Assembly: GCF_018873765.1 (NCBI RefSeq)
Contig: NC_057917.1
Coordinates: 55,238,464-55,302,463, forward strand
Length of the DNA: 64,000 bases
Reading direction: 5' to 3'
Source: Telopea speciosissima
Lineage: Eukaryota; Streptophyta; Magnoliopsida; Proteales; Proteaceae
The translations under genes and the position numbers were made by a program. The notes beneath the pieces are model-generated. The model was not told where the DNA came from. It worked only from the letters and a program-made list of their open reading frames with translations, and did not search any database. Positions within the stretch are counted from its first letter, which is position 1. Every line of letters starts with the position of its first letter. Shown one piece after another: positions 11,900-51,694 of this stretch.

Positions 11900-13797
11900 T
11901 CTGAAGGTAGTCTGTAGGTGGTCTGAATGTGTGTAGGGTGTGCTTGTGCTTGGCCCTCTCCTGCTAGCCATGGCTTTGGTCATGAGCACCTTGTCTGAGC
12001 AGGATTACCTTCATTTACCTAGCAGGTTGTTAGCAGTGGGAGAGGCAATAACGGAGGATCTGGGACATGCCGTTGTGCGTGCCATTGCTAGAAGTTTGTC
12101 TAAACCTAATGAAGGGTTAGGGTTTAATTTTGGGGATTGCTACGACAGTGTAGCTGTGGTATGGAAGAAAGGGGAGGGCATGCACCTCCATTGTATGCCC
12201 CCCATCCTGCGTGAGAATGTCAAATTGCGAGATGTCATGCGCAAGATCTACAGGTTGAAGCTTTGAAGTGGAAGAATGCTCTTGTAGGGCACTTTGTTGG
12301 TTATAGACCCCCTTTACGGTGGTGAAATATACTCAGGAAAGACAATGGAAGATAAAAGGAGGGGTGGAAACTTTCTTGCTTGACAATTACTTCTTTGTGT
12401 TTAGGTTCTTTGATGGGGAGGATAAGCTCAGTATAATGGAAAATGGTTTGTGTATCGTATGCCGTCTGCTAATTATCCCAAGCCATTGGGAGAAATCTTT
12501 ATAGCTTCAATGAGTTGATCTTTCCACCATTCCAAACTGGGTCTCTCTTTTGGACCTGACTCTTCATTTTTGGGAAAAGGAAGGCCTAAGCTCTGTAGGC
12601 ACGATTCTTGGTGTCCTGTTGTTTATGGACAGAAGAACCAGGAATCAGACCGCCTTGGCTTTGCCCATAGCTGCATCAAGATTTCAGTGGAGGAGGACAT
12701 GCTTGACTCAATCTGGAATGATGTTGAATCGGGTAACTCTTTCAGGCAAGAGGTTCAATATCAGTGAATACCTCCTAGTTGCAGAACATGCAAGTTTTTT
12801 GGTCATTCCTTGGTGGAGTGCGCTGATTGTAAGTTGCGATTTGTTGAGCAGCAACCTCCATGTCAAGTGTCAACAAAGGAGATCAAAGCCGCAACTGGGG
12901 TATGGGGAGGACTTGCACCAAAAACAAAGAAGGTGGCGGCAGCAAGAGGCGGGGTTGGGAGCTATTCAACTGATGATAATCAAAATCTTACCCAGGTTGG
13001 CTAGTATGCAGTAGTGGTCGGAGAGGTTATTGTCCTGAGGTTATTGTCCTTCCCCACCTAGCTTGGCTTTCCCCAAAATGGGACTGGGTGTGCAAAACCT
13101 CTCATTACCGATGAGAAAGCGCTCTTACGCCATTCTCGCAGGAAGTAGCACACTTATCAGATCCTTGGGAGGAATGTCTCTGATGGCCACTTGTGCTGCT
13201 TCTAGTGGGCTGGAATGGAAAGTTGGGATCATCACATCTTCTTTGGCTGTAGCTTTACCTCCCAGATGTGGAGAGATATCTGTAAGCTCGGCCCTCTTTC
13301 TCATCAACGAAGGGGGTGCATTGTTTCAGACGCCCATTTGGTGACAAAGAAATTTGGTGGGGGAGACCTTTGTGGTATATTGGGTAAGCTTGCTTTCTAT
13401 TCGAGAGTGTGTCATATTTTGAGCGAGTGAAACTTCCGTTAATTCCGAAACAAGGTCAGACCTAGGTTGCTGATTCTTCGAGACATTAAAGCTGATGTAG
13501 CTCACCGATGTCGCTCCATCACCCTCAGTGGAAAGGAAAACCTGAAGGAACAGTTACTTGAAAGAGTCATGGAGGGAGATGCACGTGATGACGCCTCATT
13601 AGCAATGCTGCGGCTGTCAGGAAGAGACTGCTCCCATGTTCTTGTTGAGTTAGGGGCATTTCTATTCCCATTCGTGTAGTTTTAATGTTCTCGTGAACTA
13701 TGTTCACTGACAGTTTGTCCTTGTTGTCTTGAGCTGTTTGCTTTGTGTAGTCATTAAGAAATTGATATTACCTATCCCCCCCAAAAAAAAAAAAAAA
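11900..13797 (+). pseudogene. Decayed LINE (L1-type): DUF4283-like ORF1, CCHC knuckle, zf-RVT relic, poly-A tail
   Basis: From about 12260 the broken frames read like a DUF4283 domain: an ALVGHFVGYRPPF-like start, WKIKGGVETFLLDN, then FRFFDGEDKLSIMENG. A CCHC zinc knuckle follows at about 12780-12825 as CRTCKFFGHSLVEC (C-x2-C-x4-H-x4-C). Relics of the reverse-transcriptase zinc-binding domain (zf-RVT) lie downstream: ESWDHHIFFGCSFTSQMW at about 13215 and the RRFRN-type tail near 13440. The stretch ends in about 16 A residues at 13782-13797. The endonuclease and RT core are absent, so most of ORF2 was deleted. The 5' boundary is unknown, and 11190-11900 may belong to it. Confidence 0.7.
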
Positions 13798-14420
13798 ACC
13801 GAAAGAAGAGATAATGATAGTGATGAACAGTTAATATGTTTTGTGTTTCTCAGCTGATCAGGCCATCGCATGCCTGGGGGCTCGTCATATTAGATTTCAA
13901 GCCCATTTCTCATCATATTGTGGATGAAAATGGCAATACAACGAATAAATCAGTGATTTCTTGAAGATATATTGTGTGTCCTTTCCTTGTAGCTTAACAT
14001 TTATTTTCTTCTCTCTCGCTCTCTCTGGGTGTGTGTGTGTGTGTGTGCGCTATATCTTTGTATTCTGGTTGGATGACTTCATCATATTTGGTCTTTGTTT
14101 GAAATTTTGATCATCAGGCTAAATCCATTTGATGGTAAGATAAATGCCTACTTAGTGATTCATTTGGCATACATTGAAGTTTCCTGTATGGAAGCATGGC
14201 TCCTAGACATCTCTACTTGCTTTTCTTTTCATCTCTTTGATAATTGTTATATGGAAGAAAGTTTCCTGTCTGGAAGGGTGGCTCCCACGCCTGCATCCTT
14301 GTGTCTGTCTCTCTCCTCCTATAAAATGACCTCCCTGCCCTCCATAGATTGAATCAAAAGGGGGTTGCTGATTGGGTCTCATGTAGGTGTAGGAGCCATG
14401 CCCCCAGACAGAGAACACTT
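13798..14420. other. Intergenic, with GT microsatellite
   Basis: A (GT)n tract lies at about 14029-14048 after a CT-rich run. No gene was seen. The part just before 14420 is the upstream region of the FAM133-like gene. Confidence 0.5.
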
Positions 14421-14423
14421 CCC

Positions 14424-14651
14424 CTTGCTATATATATATTCCCTATTGCTTCAGACACTTCTCAACGCAGGATTTTTTATTAGACTGGATGATAAGGTCT
14501 GTTGATTATTTTAGTTCACAGAAGAATTTATGTTGCTCTTTATAATCCAGGATTTGATGGAAGAACTAACATTGTTTTTTCTCTTCTGTGAGATGTACTT
14601 CCGGTCATCATCTCACCAAAATGCAGGTATTGAGCTGGTTTTGGAATTCAA
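14424..14651 (+). promoter_or_regulatory. Candidate promoter and 5' leader of the FAM133-like gene
   Basis: GCTATATATATATTCC at about 14429 is a good plant TATA box, about 215 bases before the start codon. Transcription would begin near 14460. CCAAAATGCAG at about 14620-14630 looks like a 3' splice site, so part of the leader may be an intron, possibly with a more distant first exon. This is inferred from sequence only. Confidence 0.4.
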
Positions 14652-15539
14652 ATGGATAGCAAGAAGTTCATCCAGTTGGTTGAGGAGAAAAAGAAGAGAA
14701 TCTTGGAGAAGAAAGAAGCCCCCTTGAAATGGGAACAGAAGCTAGAAGCTGCTGCAAAGGCAAAAGCTGATGCTGAAGCAAAACAGAAGAAGTTGAAAGT
14801 TGCGAAGCGTAAGGGAAAATCTGCATCATCATCTGATGATGATAGTGACGGTCACAGCAGTGATGCAGGGAGGACAGCAAAAAGAACTCACAGGAAGCCA
14901 TCACACAGGAAGCATGGCTACTCTGATTCATCTGGTGAGAATGAGAGAAAGAAAGAGATGGAATTCAGGCGGCGGTCAAAAAAGCGCTCCACAAGATCAG
15001 ATAATGATAGCAGTAGTGATGAATATGAGAGTGGGTCCGAGGAAGATCACAGGAAGAAGCGAGCTCACAAGAGGAGGCATAGGCACCGCAGTTTGAGGTC
15101 CAATTCAAGTGATTCAGATTCTAGTGATGAGAGTGAAGGAGAGAATGCTTGGAAAAATCATGCTAGGCACCACAAACGCCATCGCCGTTCCAGTGATGAT
15201 TCTTCTGATCCTGATGGTAACAAACGTCAACATGAAAGGCGCCACAAGCGCCATTGCAGATTCAGTGCAGATGATTCCAGATCTTCAGAATCTGATCATA
15301 AGCGAGAGAGGAGCCGGTCTTTGGAGAAGTCATCAGATGAAAACCATGACGAATTAGGTAAACCAAGGAAGCATAAAAAATGTAGTCAATTGCACCGCCA
15401 TCATCATCACCGCCACCATCACCACCATCATCACAACCATAATCCCCATCGTACCAATGACAGTTGTGATCATCAACCACATCATTTGCCTAAACAGAAT
15501 GAAAAACACTTGGAGAATGGAGAGCACACGGAGCTTTAG
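14652..15539 (+). CDS. FAM133-like Lys/Arg/Ser/His-rich nuclear protein
   Basis: This is an intact 295-codon single-exon reading frame. It opens with MDSKKFIQLVEEKKKR and then KEAPLKWEQKLEAAAKAKA, a charged, probably helical start that I recall from plant proteins annotated as FAM133-like. The rest is low complexity. Basic clusters (KRTHRKPSHRKHG, RRRSKKRSTRS, KKRAHKRRHRHR) alternate with acidic serine runs (SSSDDDSDG, NDSSSDEYESGSEEDH, SDSDSSDESEGE) that would suit casein-kinase-2 and SR-kinase phosphorylation. Near residues 245-265 there is a striking histidine run, followed by NPHRTND and the C-terminus EHTEL. The composition suggests nuclear or splicing-speckle localisation, but no catalytic domain is visible and the function is unknown. 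The start is set by the conserved MDSK opening. Confidence 0.8.
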   Translation: MDSKKFIQLVEEKKKRILEKKEAPLKWEQKLEAAAKAKADAEAKQKKLKVAKRKGKSASSSDDDSDGHSSDAGRTAKRTHRKPSHRKHGYSDSSGENERKKEMEFRRRSKKRSTRSDNDSSSDEYESGSEEDHRKKRAHKRRHRHRSLRSNSSDSDSSDESEGENAWKNHARHHKRHRRSSDDSSDPDGNKRQHERRHKRHCRFSADDSRSSESDHKRERSRSLEKSSDENHDELGKPRKHKKCSQLHRHHHHRHHHHHHHNHNPHRTNDSCDHQPHHLPKQNEKHLENGEHTEL

Positions 15540-17160
15540 CACAAGGTGAATGGGAATGTCAATAATGACCATCAGTAATGATATTTGAAAATGGTGGAAA
15601 CCCCTACTGACAATGAATTGATTCAAAACCTCCTGTTATTTTTGTTTTTTGTTTGGTTGGTTAATCTCATTTCTGGTTGCTTGACATGGATAACAATTGC
15701 CAGTTAGAAATGGACCTAATTTGAATTTTCAGTTTTTCTTCGGTCTTCCACCTTATATCACTCTTATGTCTTCTGTTGAAATCTGAAATGTGATCAATTA
15801 ATTTAATTTTGGATTGAATGACATTGGAGAGTCTGCGATCATGTTCAGATCACTCTCACGCTTCCATTTTAACAAATGGCTGCTGCTCATCTTTGTGAAA
15901 TACAAGGTTGTTAAGTAGGGAGAGCTGTTGTGGTTTGGTGTCTTGACTTCTGATGACTGGACTTTTGTGTGGAACCTCCCCGTAGGCCGCAACGAGGTCC
16001 GGAGGCTCTTACATGGTTTACGCATTGGACCCGCTTCACCAATGAGCATTATTGTATTTGGATGGGTGTCAAGGAATGGTTAAAGGCATTTCGGACAACT
16101 AACATAGAGAGAATGATAATAAACAGTAGATTTGCAAGTATTTCCTTCACCCTGTGTAAATGAAAACTCTCTTTATTTCTTGAATGAATAAATTTCAATG
16201 CTTGATGTTATAGAAGATTTCTTTCCTCCATTTATTTCGATATAAAATAGGCAGCAATAACTCAACCCCCCAACCAAAAAAAGAAAAAAAAACCCCTACA
16301 ACTTTTTAATCGTAACTACAAAGAGAAGACGCAAAATTTTACACAGGCCAGATCCTCAACCTTGACCTTCCAGCATGACATTATTGACATTATAGTTATG
16401 TAGAACTTACGGGATGAAGCGGTAGGAGAAGCCATTGAACAAAAACTACGCGAGACAGATAGAATAGGGTATCAAGTGCATAGACGTTTTGGACCGACTC
16501 TGCTCCACTGGTGCTATGGAAAACGTGATTGGTAATTTTCTCACTTCAAATTGTGTTCTAAACCCACAATTTATTCCAAGAATGCATACTAAACTGTGAG
16601 GGGATCCCGTTCTCCGAACGGCTCACAAGCGTACAAATGGAATCCATTCTGTGGGGCAAACATGGAGTGGATTATCCTGCCTCTGCTAAACGCTGCCTTA
16701 CTCTCAATATGGGAAGATCTGAACAAAACATTTAGGATAGAACCCCCTATTTTATGGCAAAAGATGCAAAATAGAATACAACTATAATAGAACAAAAGAA
16801 TAGGAACTACTTTCATGCAAAACCAAAAAAAAAAGGAACTACAGATATTTACAGTTAAAGTAAATGCAAGCCATAATAGATCCCAGAGAAGAATCACTAC
16901 ATGTTGTGCCCGGGTGAATAGCAGAATAGGTGAAAAGTCCTGCTTTTGCATGATCAGATGAAGCGGCCACCTTCAGACGAGCTTACATTTAGCTCACGCC
17001 CCAACTCCCATGTGAATAAAAGAAATTTATCCATCATCAACAAAAAATAATATGATCAATGATTCAAACAATGCTGAATTTTGAAAAAGAAACCTTAACG
17101 AATGAGCTAAGACCAGAATCAGATATGCCAAAAAAAGAAAGAGAAACATTCAATCAAAAT
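15540..17160. other. Intergenic between the converging FAM133-like and ATP2 genes
   Basis: The first few hundred bases should hold the 3' UTR of the FAM133-like gene. The frame at 16589-16951 (-) is hydrophobic by composition with no family signature. The last 300 bases before 17484 include the probable 3' UTR of ATP2, with an (AT)n microsatellite at about 17229-17248. No other gene is supported. Confidence 0.5.
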
Positions 17161-17483
17161 GAGAAACTCATCCATTTAACATGGGTATCAGAATTTAACA
17201 TCCTGTGCAGGGCTCTTTTTTTTTTTTAATATATATATATATATATATAAAATACCTCTGTTAATACCAAAAAGGTCCAGAACCCTTGTATGTAAAATAA
17301 ATAAAAGCGGGAAGCAAAATTCTGAAAAAAAAGGGTGAGAAAAAGAAAAAGGGGCAATGGAAAAGCAAAAAACCAGTAGGTCACATAAATACAACTCGTG
17401 ATGTCTCGCATTCTTAACATCATCTAAATTATTGATGTTTAAGAGTAATGGAGAAACTACAGAGGGGTCAAACTGAAGGGTGA

Positions 17484-22171
<4,688 letters not shown>

Positions 22172-22505
22172 GGACAGGAGGTATGGTTAGTGTTTGCTAA
22201 GTCTGTTACTACTCAGCAACGGACACCAATCTGCATTGGCGAGTGAAGAAGAAGAAGACGACGAGGAATGGCGTCAAGGTTAGAATCTGAAAAGGAAGTC
22301 AGACTTCATAGATGAGACCTGAGAGAGAGTGACTGAGAATAGCAGACGTGAAAGAGATGTATGAGGTTGGATTTTTCCGAAAGTTTGGCGTCCGAAGCGC
22401 GTGAGGGAAACGCTTCACGTAATCACAGGGCGAAGGTGAGAAAGGAATATGTCAACAACACTGAAAGAATATGCTGCATTGGCGGAACAAGTGAGATCAA
22501 GGCAG

Positions 22506-22541
22506 CACGTGACACGTGGAGGTCATTTATTATCCCACGTG
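22506..22541. promoter_or_regulatory. Cluster of three CACGTG G-boxes upstream of ATP2
   Basis: Perfect CACGTG palindromes occur at 22506-22511, 22513-22518 and 22536-22541, about 335-370 bases upstream of the ATP2 start codon. G-boxes are bound by plant bZIP and bHLH factors. Whether they act on ATP2 is inference. Confidence 0.5.
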
Positions 22542-22559
22542 TTACATTCCCTTGGTCCA

Positions 22560-25050
22560 TCCTTGGTTTCAATCCATTCAAATTTCGAAGGGGAAAGAAC
22601 AAAAAAGCTATGGCCTATGATCAAGAATCGAGATCTTGGTCATAGGCTTGTTTTGGTCAGACGTGATATCGCGTTGTACTCGAAGCCAAGACAAATCAAG
22701 ACAATTCAAAGATTCCGAACAGTTTCAATCAAGATTTTGTTCAATGTTTGTGATTTTTTTTGGAAAGATGAATTTTATTTAGAAATAACGTGAAAGCTCA
22801 TAGATGGAGAAGAAACAAATTAAGAAGCCATGGATCGAAAATGGGCCATACCATTGTACCCATCATTGATAAGATCTTTCTTGTTAGAAAGTCAACCGAG
22901 TTGTTACTCTCCCTTGAAATAAAATTGAAAGTACATATTTCAAAATAAGATGGAAGATGAATAATATCATCTAAAATGATTCTAAAATTGAGAGAAGATG
23001 TTATTCTTTCTTGTAGGTAGGAAATCACATCTGTGTTGTTTAATTCAAAAACCACCTTCTCAGGTTAATCTTTTGGGATTGGTGTGTGGTTTGTATGATT
23101 ACACTTTCATCAAAACAAAAAAATCACCTTCTCAAATTCTTCTAAGAATGCTTTTAACATGATGAACAAATAGCTAAAGCTTCACTAGTTGCAGCTTCAT
23201 CAATTCTTGCTGATATTAACACAACATTTAGAGGTCCGCCATGATAATCACGGCAAACAATTCCAATGCCACCATTAGATGTGTTGGAAGGCAAACTCGC
23301 ATCACAGTTCCATGCTTGTGATGCAAAAAGGAAGGGAAAAAGTTGAGGCGAGAGGGTGGTTATTGCTATCACAACTATTTACGAATGTTTTTGATAGTAA
23401 GATAGATCTGAGTCATCTGTGTACTAGTTTTTTTCTATCCAAATTATTTGTTCATATTAGTTACCAAAAAAATTTTATTTGTTCATATTCGATCAAATTG
23501 GGAGGTGCACGTACATACTACATACATGTTGTATGTACGGTCAGATGTCAACAACTGTTCTTTTTCTTCCATAAATATCCTTCTTTACCCTTTAAATGAG
23601 AGCAAGTGGGATAGGTGTATGTGGTACATGGTAGTAAAATACGATATCAGATTCAGATGTTTCAGTCGATCCATATCGGTATCAGCGACGGCTATGCCCA
23701 ATCCTGTATCAATGGAACAGTTCTTTATCTTATGAAATTTGAAAAATCAACCGACCCTCGTAACAATAATAATTCTCCAAAGTTAAATTGTGGGCTGTGG
23801 GGTATCCAAACTAAAAATCCTTATAAATCAGGGAGCCCTAATCATGTACTCAAGAACATTTGTAAGAGAATTGGCTCTGTTCTTGAAAGAGTTCTTGTCA
23901 TTCCCAATAGTGACAATATGGAATACATGCGTCCTTTTAATTCTTAGACCTATTTGTTTTGTAATTTTGTATCATTTTCCAATGTAAATCATCCTAATTA
24001 TATATCATTTTCCTATGTAACTCAAATCATCCTAGAATTTTGCACAAAACCTCCATTGACAAGCATGGTTTTCCACAAATTTCCATGTATGTCCATATGC
24101 ATGTGTACTAATACTCTAGACATTACTGGGCACTCTATCAACTCTAAGTGGGAACAGATGGTTTATATTTGTTTTATGTTTGCAGAAACATCCTCTATTG
24201 TTACATGGATAACTACCCTCTCTAAAATCACAAGTCAGAATAGGAACAAACTTATTAATATCCAAATTCATGACTCTTGATTATTTAAAGACCAAGTATC
24301 AAAAATAGTATGTGATACTACGTTATTTGATTATCGTAATAAATACCAGAATTAAAAAAAAAAATCTAGACCAAATCTGGGTAGGTTTTCCAACCAAGCT
24401 TGGCTAGACAAACCACCACGGAACTGGTACACAAAGGAGCTATTTCTACCATTTGGAGCAAGGATTATTTCTCATCCTCACTGTAGAAAAGATAGGGAAT
24501 TGATAGACAATATTGCAAAATTAGTGTTTACCCCCTTTCCTTGGATTGTCCAACTTCTTCAAATTAAAGTCTCCATGTAAGCTGCAATCTGTAACCCAAC
24601 TACAAAAGCAGGAAGCAAAGACTCAATTTAGATGGTGTCAACAGATAGAGATAGTATGCACAACACACTAATATTGAGCAGATGATGACTCCACTACAAG
24701 GTCTAGTAGTTGTTTTGCAGCAAGCTGTAGCTTAAGACCTTATGCTCTGGTGTTTGATAAATAAATTTCATTAAATTATCAAAATAAATAAAAAAAACTA
24801 TAAAGAAGGAGAAAGATACTCAAAAGACCCCCTGCTCATGTTTTGTTTATGCCTTTAGAAGGCCTAAGAAAGAATACATAGTAGGCTTGTAAATACATGA
24901 GATTCGGTATTAATAGCCTATATACCGAATAGTTTCCCCATTTTGTGTGTGTGTGTGGGGGGGGGGGGGGGTGAGAAGCATACACAACTGCATCCTTTAA
25001 CTGTACATTCTAGAATTAGTCTACATATACTATACATAAGAACGAGGACA
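22560..25050. other. Intergenic between ATP2 and the LIG6 3' end
   Basis: Apart from the RNase H relic at 22798-23340, no gene is supported here. Open frames at 22361-22793 and 23279-24280 have no recognisable family. A TG/G homopolymer run lies at about 24943-24972. The final part, near 24780-25050, would include the 3' UTR of LIG6. Confidence 0.45.
22798..23340 (-). pseudogene. RNase H-like (RVT_3) domain pseudogene
   Basis: On the minus strand, 23330-23154 reads WNCDASLPSNTSNGGIGIVCRD and on to EATSEALAICSSC. This matches the start of the plant RNase H (RVT_3) domain, with its NCDAS and SEALA motifs. After a broken segment of about 90 bp, 23055-22798 continues the domain: VVFELNNTDVISYLQ, then FISRESNNSVDFLTR. 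Stops and the inserted AT-rich block show decay. The source is probably the C-terminus of a plant LINE or a domesticated RNase H-like gene. Confidence 0.7.
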
Positions 25051-25054
25051 AAGT

Positions 25055-48498
<23,444 letters not shown>

Positions 48499-49157
48499 CT
48501 ACAGGGGGGGAGATACACATCTGTAACACAAGCATTCTTTGGACATAAACATTAGAAATAAAATAAACAAAAACAAAGCAAAAGTAACATACGAGGGTAT
48601 TTTCTAACCCACAATTAAAGAGAACAGAAATGGTAGATCATGTTGTATAATACGAATAGAGTAATGAATTTTGAGTTGAAGAGAGAAAAATCATTCCTCC
48701 AGAGTACAAAAGGGAAAATTTTCTCCAATGGTGAGAAAAGCTAGATTCAGTGAGTACTATACTTTTGTTCATCACTCATCAAGGATCACTGAAATTCATA
48801 ATCAATGAGGAAATCAAAGCCATAATTTAAAAACAAAAAACAAGAATGTCTATATACAGATTTTTTTAGCTAGCTCCTCAGTACTCTACACTTAGAAGTT
48901 ATGACCAAAGATATTAGATATGATATACGACCATCAAATTTGAACAAATAACAGCTAAAATTACAAAGCTTACTAATCCCAATTCAGACCATAGTCCATT
49001 GTCCGTTGGGATCTCCTAAGAAATGGAATTTAAACAGAAGTATGAATTTTCCTGAATCGCAATAACTGAGACAGGGTCACAGGAGTGTAGCCTGGAATAT
49101 ATTAGATATGGCAAAACTCGGAAGGATAAAGTAAGGAATGACCATATTAGAGCTGGG
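48499..49157. other. LIG6 intron sequence, no gene
   Basis: AT-rich, with no exon of the expected CEYK-ending type found. Confidence 0.4.
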
Positions 49158-49978
49158 CATAGTTCTAATTCTCGCCGAGATCTCGGATATCTCGAGAATC
49201 TCGAGCTCCTCGAGACGAGATTACATACAAAACTTAAAACCTGTAGTGTTTCGATATAGCGGTCGAAATTTCGGCGAAATCTCAAAAATTTTGGATATGT
49301 CGACCTGCTTGAGAAGAAACTACTCTTGTTTCTTCTTGAACACTATGATGTGGCATTCATATGTCATGCAAACGGAAGACAATGCAAGTCGGTTCCATCG
49401 GACCATGAGTGGACTTGATCAAGCGCATCATAGTTCATATCAATAGACAGTCACAGACTCACAATATTATATTGTTGGGACATGGAAGACTATGGTGTCT
49501 ATGACATATGTATTGTTCACTGTACTTGCATGCCTATTTAATATGCATTGTTCACTGTACTTTGTAGTTTTTACTTTAAGTCTTTAACTATTTCTTAAAT
49601 AATTATTCAATATTATGTGTCTTCATCCATTAATGCATAATTTACTTGATTTATTTGCCCCTTATGTCCCATAGCACTCAAACAATGTGTATAGGCAAAT
49701 ATTACATAAGGATTCGACGTTTACTGCCAACCAAGGGTGCAAATCCAAAGCACAAAACTGGGTTCTTTTTTTTACAATTTGAAGATTTAAATATGTTTAT
49801 TAAGCCTAAAAACAAGCTTCTCTTAAAATTTCCGAGCCAACTTAGCCATTTGCCCATCGAAACATCAAACCGAAAAACACACACACACAAAAAAAAAAAA
49901 ACCCGCACTGTCTCGCTGAGATCTCGAGAATCTCGACCTGGTCGAGACACCTCCCTCGAGACTAGTTTTTGAACCTTG
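49158..49978. mobile_element. hAT-like MITE family A, copy 3 (822 bp)
   Basis: It starts CATAGTTCTAATTCTCG, and its reverse-complemented end starts CAAGGTTCAAAAACTAGTCTCG. The flanks GAGCTGGG (49150-49157) and GAGCTAGG (49979-49986) match at 7 of 8. The GAGATCTCG-rich arms enclose about 550 bp of unrelated AT-rich DNA, making this the longest copy. Confidence 0.82.
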
Positions 49979-49984
49979 GAGCTA

Positions 49985-50278
49985 GGTTGGGAGTAGCTTT
50001 GATTCATGATAAGCTTTGAGAGAGTCATTTGAGGTGGCATGGTCATGTTCAATAGAGGCCTTGGGATGCCCTAGTACGGATGAGTGATTTGTTTCAGATT
50101 GAGGGAACTAAAAGAGCCAGGGGCAGGCCTAAAATAATCGTAGAAGAAGTGGTGAAGAAAGACATGCTTAGCTTAGGCCTCGTATCATGTATGACTTTGA
50201 AAAGAGTTGATTGGGGAGCAAGGATCCATGTGACCAACCCCATTTAATTGGGATAAGGCTTTGTTGTTGTTGTTGGTA
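49985..50278 (+). mobile_element. RTE-type LINE 3' end with (TTG)n tail
   Basis: The reading RWHGHVQ, stop, RPWDALVRMSDLFQIEG, then TKRARGRPK and VVKKDMLSLGL is the characteristic C-terminus of plant RTE-clade ORFs. GGGATAAGGCTTTG and a (TTG)n tail close it, as usual in this clade. Confidence 0.85.
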
Positions 50279-50499
50279 CAGTTCTTTCCCTCCCTTTTCT
50301 TTTCCTTCTCCCCTTATCGAAACCCAACCCTCCCCCCTCCCCCAATAATTCCAAAATGTGAGACAGCATGAACAATTGATTAATATTGATGCTAAGAGTC
50401 AAAACTTTACTGCTCAAAATATTCTGAGAATTAGGCTTTTATGGAATGAATTTAGGGTGTGATTTGGGATTACAGTAGAATTTGGTTTTTGGAATAGAT

Positions 50500-50660
50500 G
50501 AATTCAATTCAACTCAAGTAAGGCTCAGCTGAACTACTTGGGATCAGCTACACAAGTTTTATTCTGCCACTTCACTACAAGGCTATATCTTCTGTTAAAT
50601 CATATGCAGTTAAATCTTTTCTCACTACCCCCCAGCCAAACCATGTTTGGCCTTCCACAT
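50500..50660 (-). mobile_element. RTE-type LINE 3' fragment, minus strand
   Basis: Read on the minus strand it gives DLTAYDLTEDIAL and then an RIKLV-like stretch. This resembles the conserved RTE C-terminal DLTEHVALDR...RIHVADP region. The TTGGGATCAGCTACA block, antisense here, is also typical of these tails. Confidence 0.55.
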
Positions 50661-50691
50661 TCTTTTAAAACCTTTTTGCTCACAGTCACAA

Positions 50692-51036
50692 CATAGTTTT
50701 CAAGGCAACTATGCGACCCAAGTCTTTGGAGGGGCATTTAGATGACAAGGCCCCTGCCTAGGCGTGCATTAATGACTATATGTAATATAGCAATGATAAT
50801 TTTATATAATTATGTTTATATAAAAGTCATATCAATGCAATATGATATAGTTATTTTAGTAATGGCCTAATATGAGAAACTAACATATAATAAACAAAAC
50901 ACAGGATATAATACAAGCATATTCATCAAAACACAAAGCATAAATCAACATAAACTCGTGAAGTGTCAACAAGGCATGCTGTCGCCTTGGACCCAAGAAA
51001 GACCCTTGATGCCTAGGCAACGCCTTGACAACTATG
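50692..51036. mobile_element. hAT-like MITE family B, copy (345 bp)
   Basis: It starts CATAGTTTTCAAGGCAAC and ends CGCCTTGACAACTATG. GCTCACAG follows directly at 51037-51044. The same octamer occurs at 50678-50685, six bases before the left end, so a small insertion or a shifted left boundary must be assumed. Confidence 0.75.
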
Positions 51037-51044
51037 GCTCACAG

Positions 51045-51450
51045 AATATTTCTTCTCCTTACTGGTGCAGTCACTGGTTTTCATTTACATGATAGATCGT
51101 GACAGTTTACTTCCCCTACCTTATTTATTCCCTTCATCTCCCCCACGGAAATATATGAGTATCTATATATTTCCAACCTTGTCCAGACTTGCCACTTATC
51201 CATCCCAATATCCACATATCAGCTACACTCATTTCATGTATGTGTTGTTGTTTTCAAATGCTGTAACATTCTGTTATATGAACCAAAACTGGTTGGATAG
51301 CCATCTTATGACATCCAAAATTTAAAGGTGTAAGGTAATCACATAGTACTCTTAAGCGTTTCTCCATCACAGCCACATTTTAGTATTCTTATTGAATCAC
51401 AAACCTGGGCTATCAAAGAGAATTATGGAATCTAGATTGTGGAGTTTTGA
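51045..51450. other. No gene seen
   Basis: AT-rich. The frame at 51065-51325 has no recognised family. Confidence 0.4.
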
Positions 51451-51456
51451 CTACAG

Positions 51457-51657
51457 GAATTTGTTAACCGCTTTTGATGCACTTAACGGTGGACTTAGTT
51501 TCTTAACCCAGCTGATGTAGATCACAGGTCCATGTGTAGCCACAGGAACAAGTCCCAAAACCAGCCCAGCGTAATTGTGGGATTCAACTGTTGTAAGAGG
51601 CAGCCTGGTCTGATGATGTGGTGGATTTTTGTTGGTTCGATGGAATATCTCTATCAA
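51457..51657 (-). other. Unassigned open frame, possible captured exon
   Basis: The 68-codon frame reads TRLPLTTVESHNYAGLVLG, then LVPVATHGPVIYISWVKK and LSPPLSASKAVNKFL. It is not low complexity and looks like real protein sequence, but I do not recognise the family. CAG at the start of the TRLP part could be a splice acceptor. It lies directly upstream of a Gypsy-type polypurine tract and LTR, antisense to that element. Confidence 0.3.
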
Positions 51658-51694
51658 ATTCGTGGAAGAGTGTTGTTGTTAAGCAGGGGAGAAT

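Noticed and set aside
16589..16951. 120-codon minus-strand frame as a membrane protein gene
   Set aside because: The hydrophobic composition reflects AT-rich DNA. No domain, splice context or promoter is seen, and an opposing frame overlaps it.
22361..22793. Overlapping 94- and 114-codon frames beside the ATP2 promoter as a divergent gene
   Set aside because: Neither shows a recognisable family, and they overlap in different frames across the G-box region. Left uncalled without RNA evidence.
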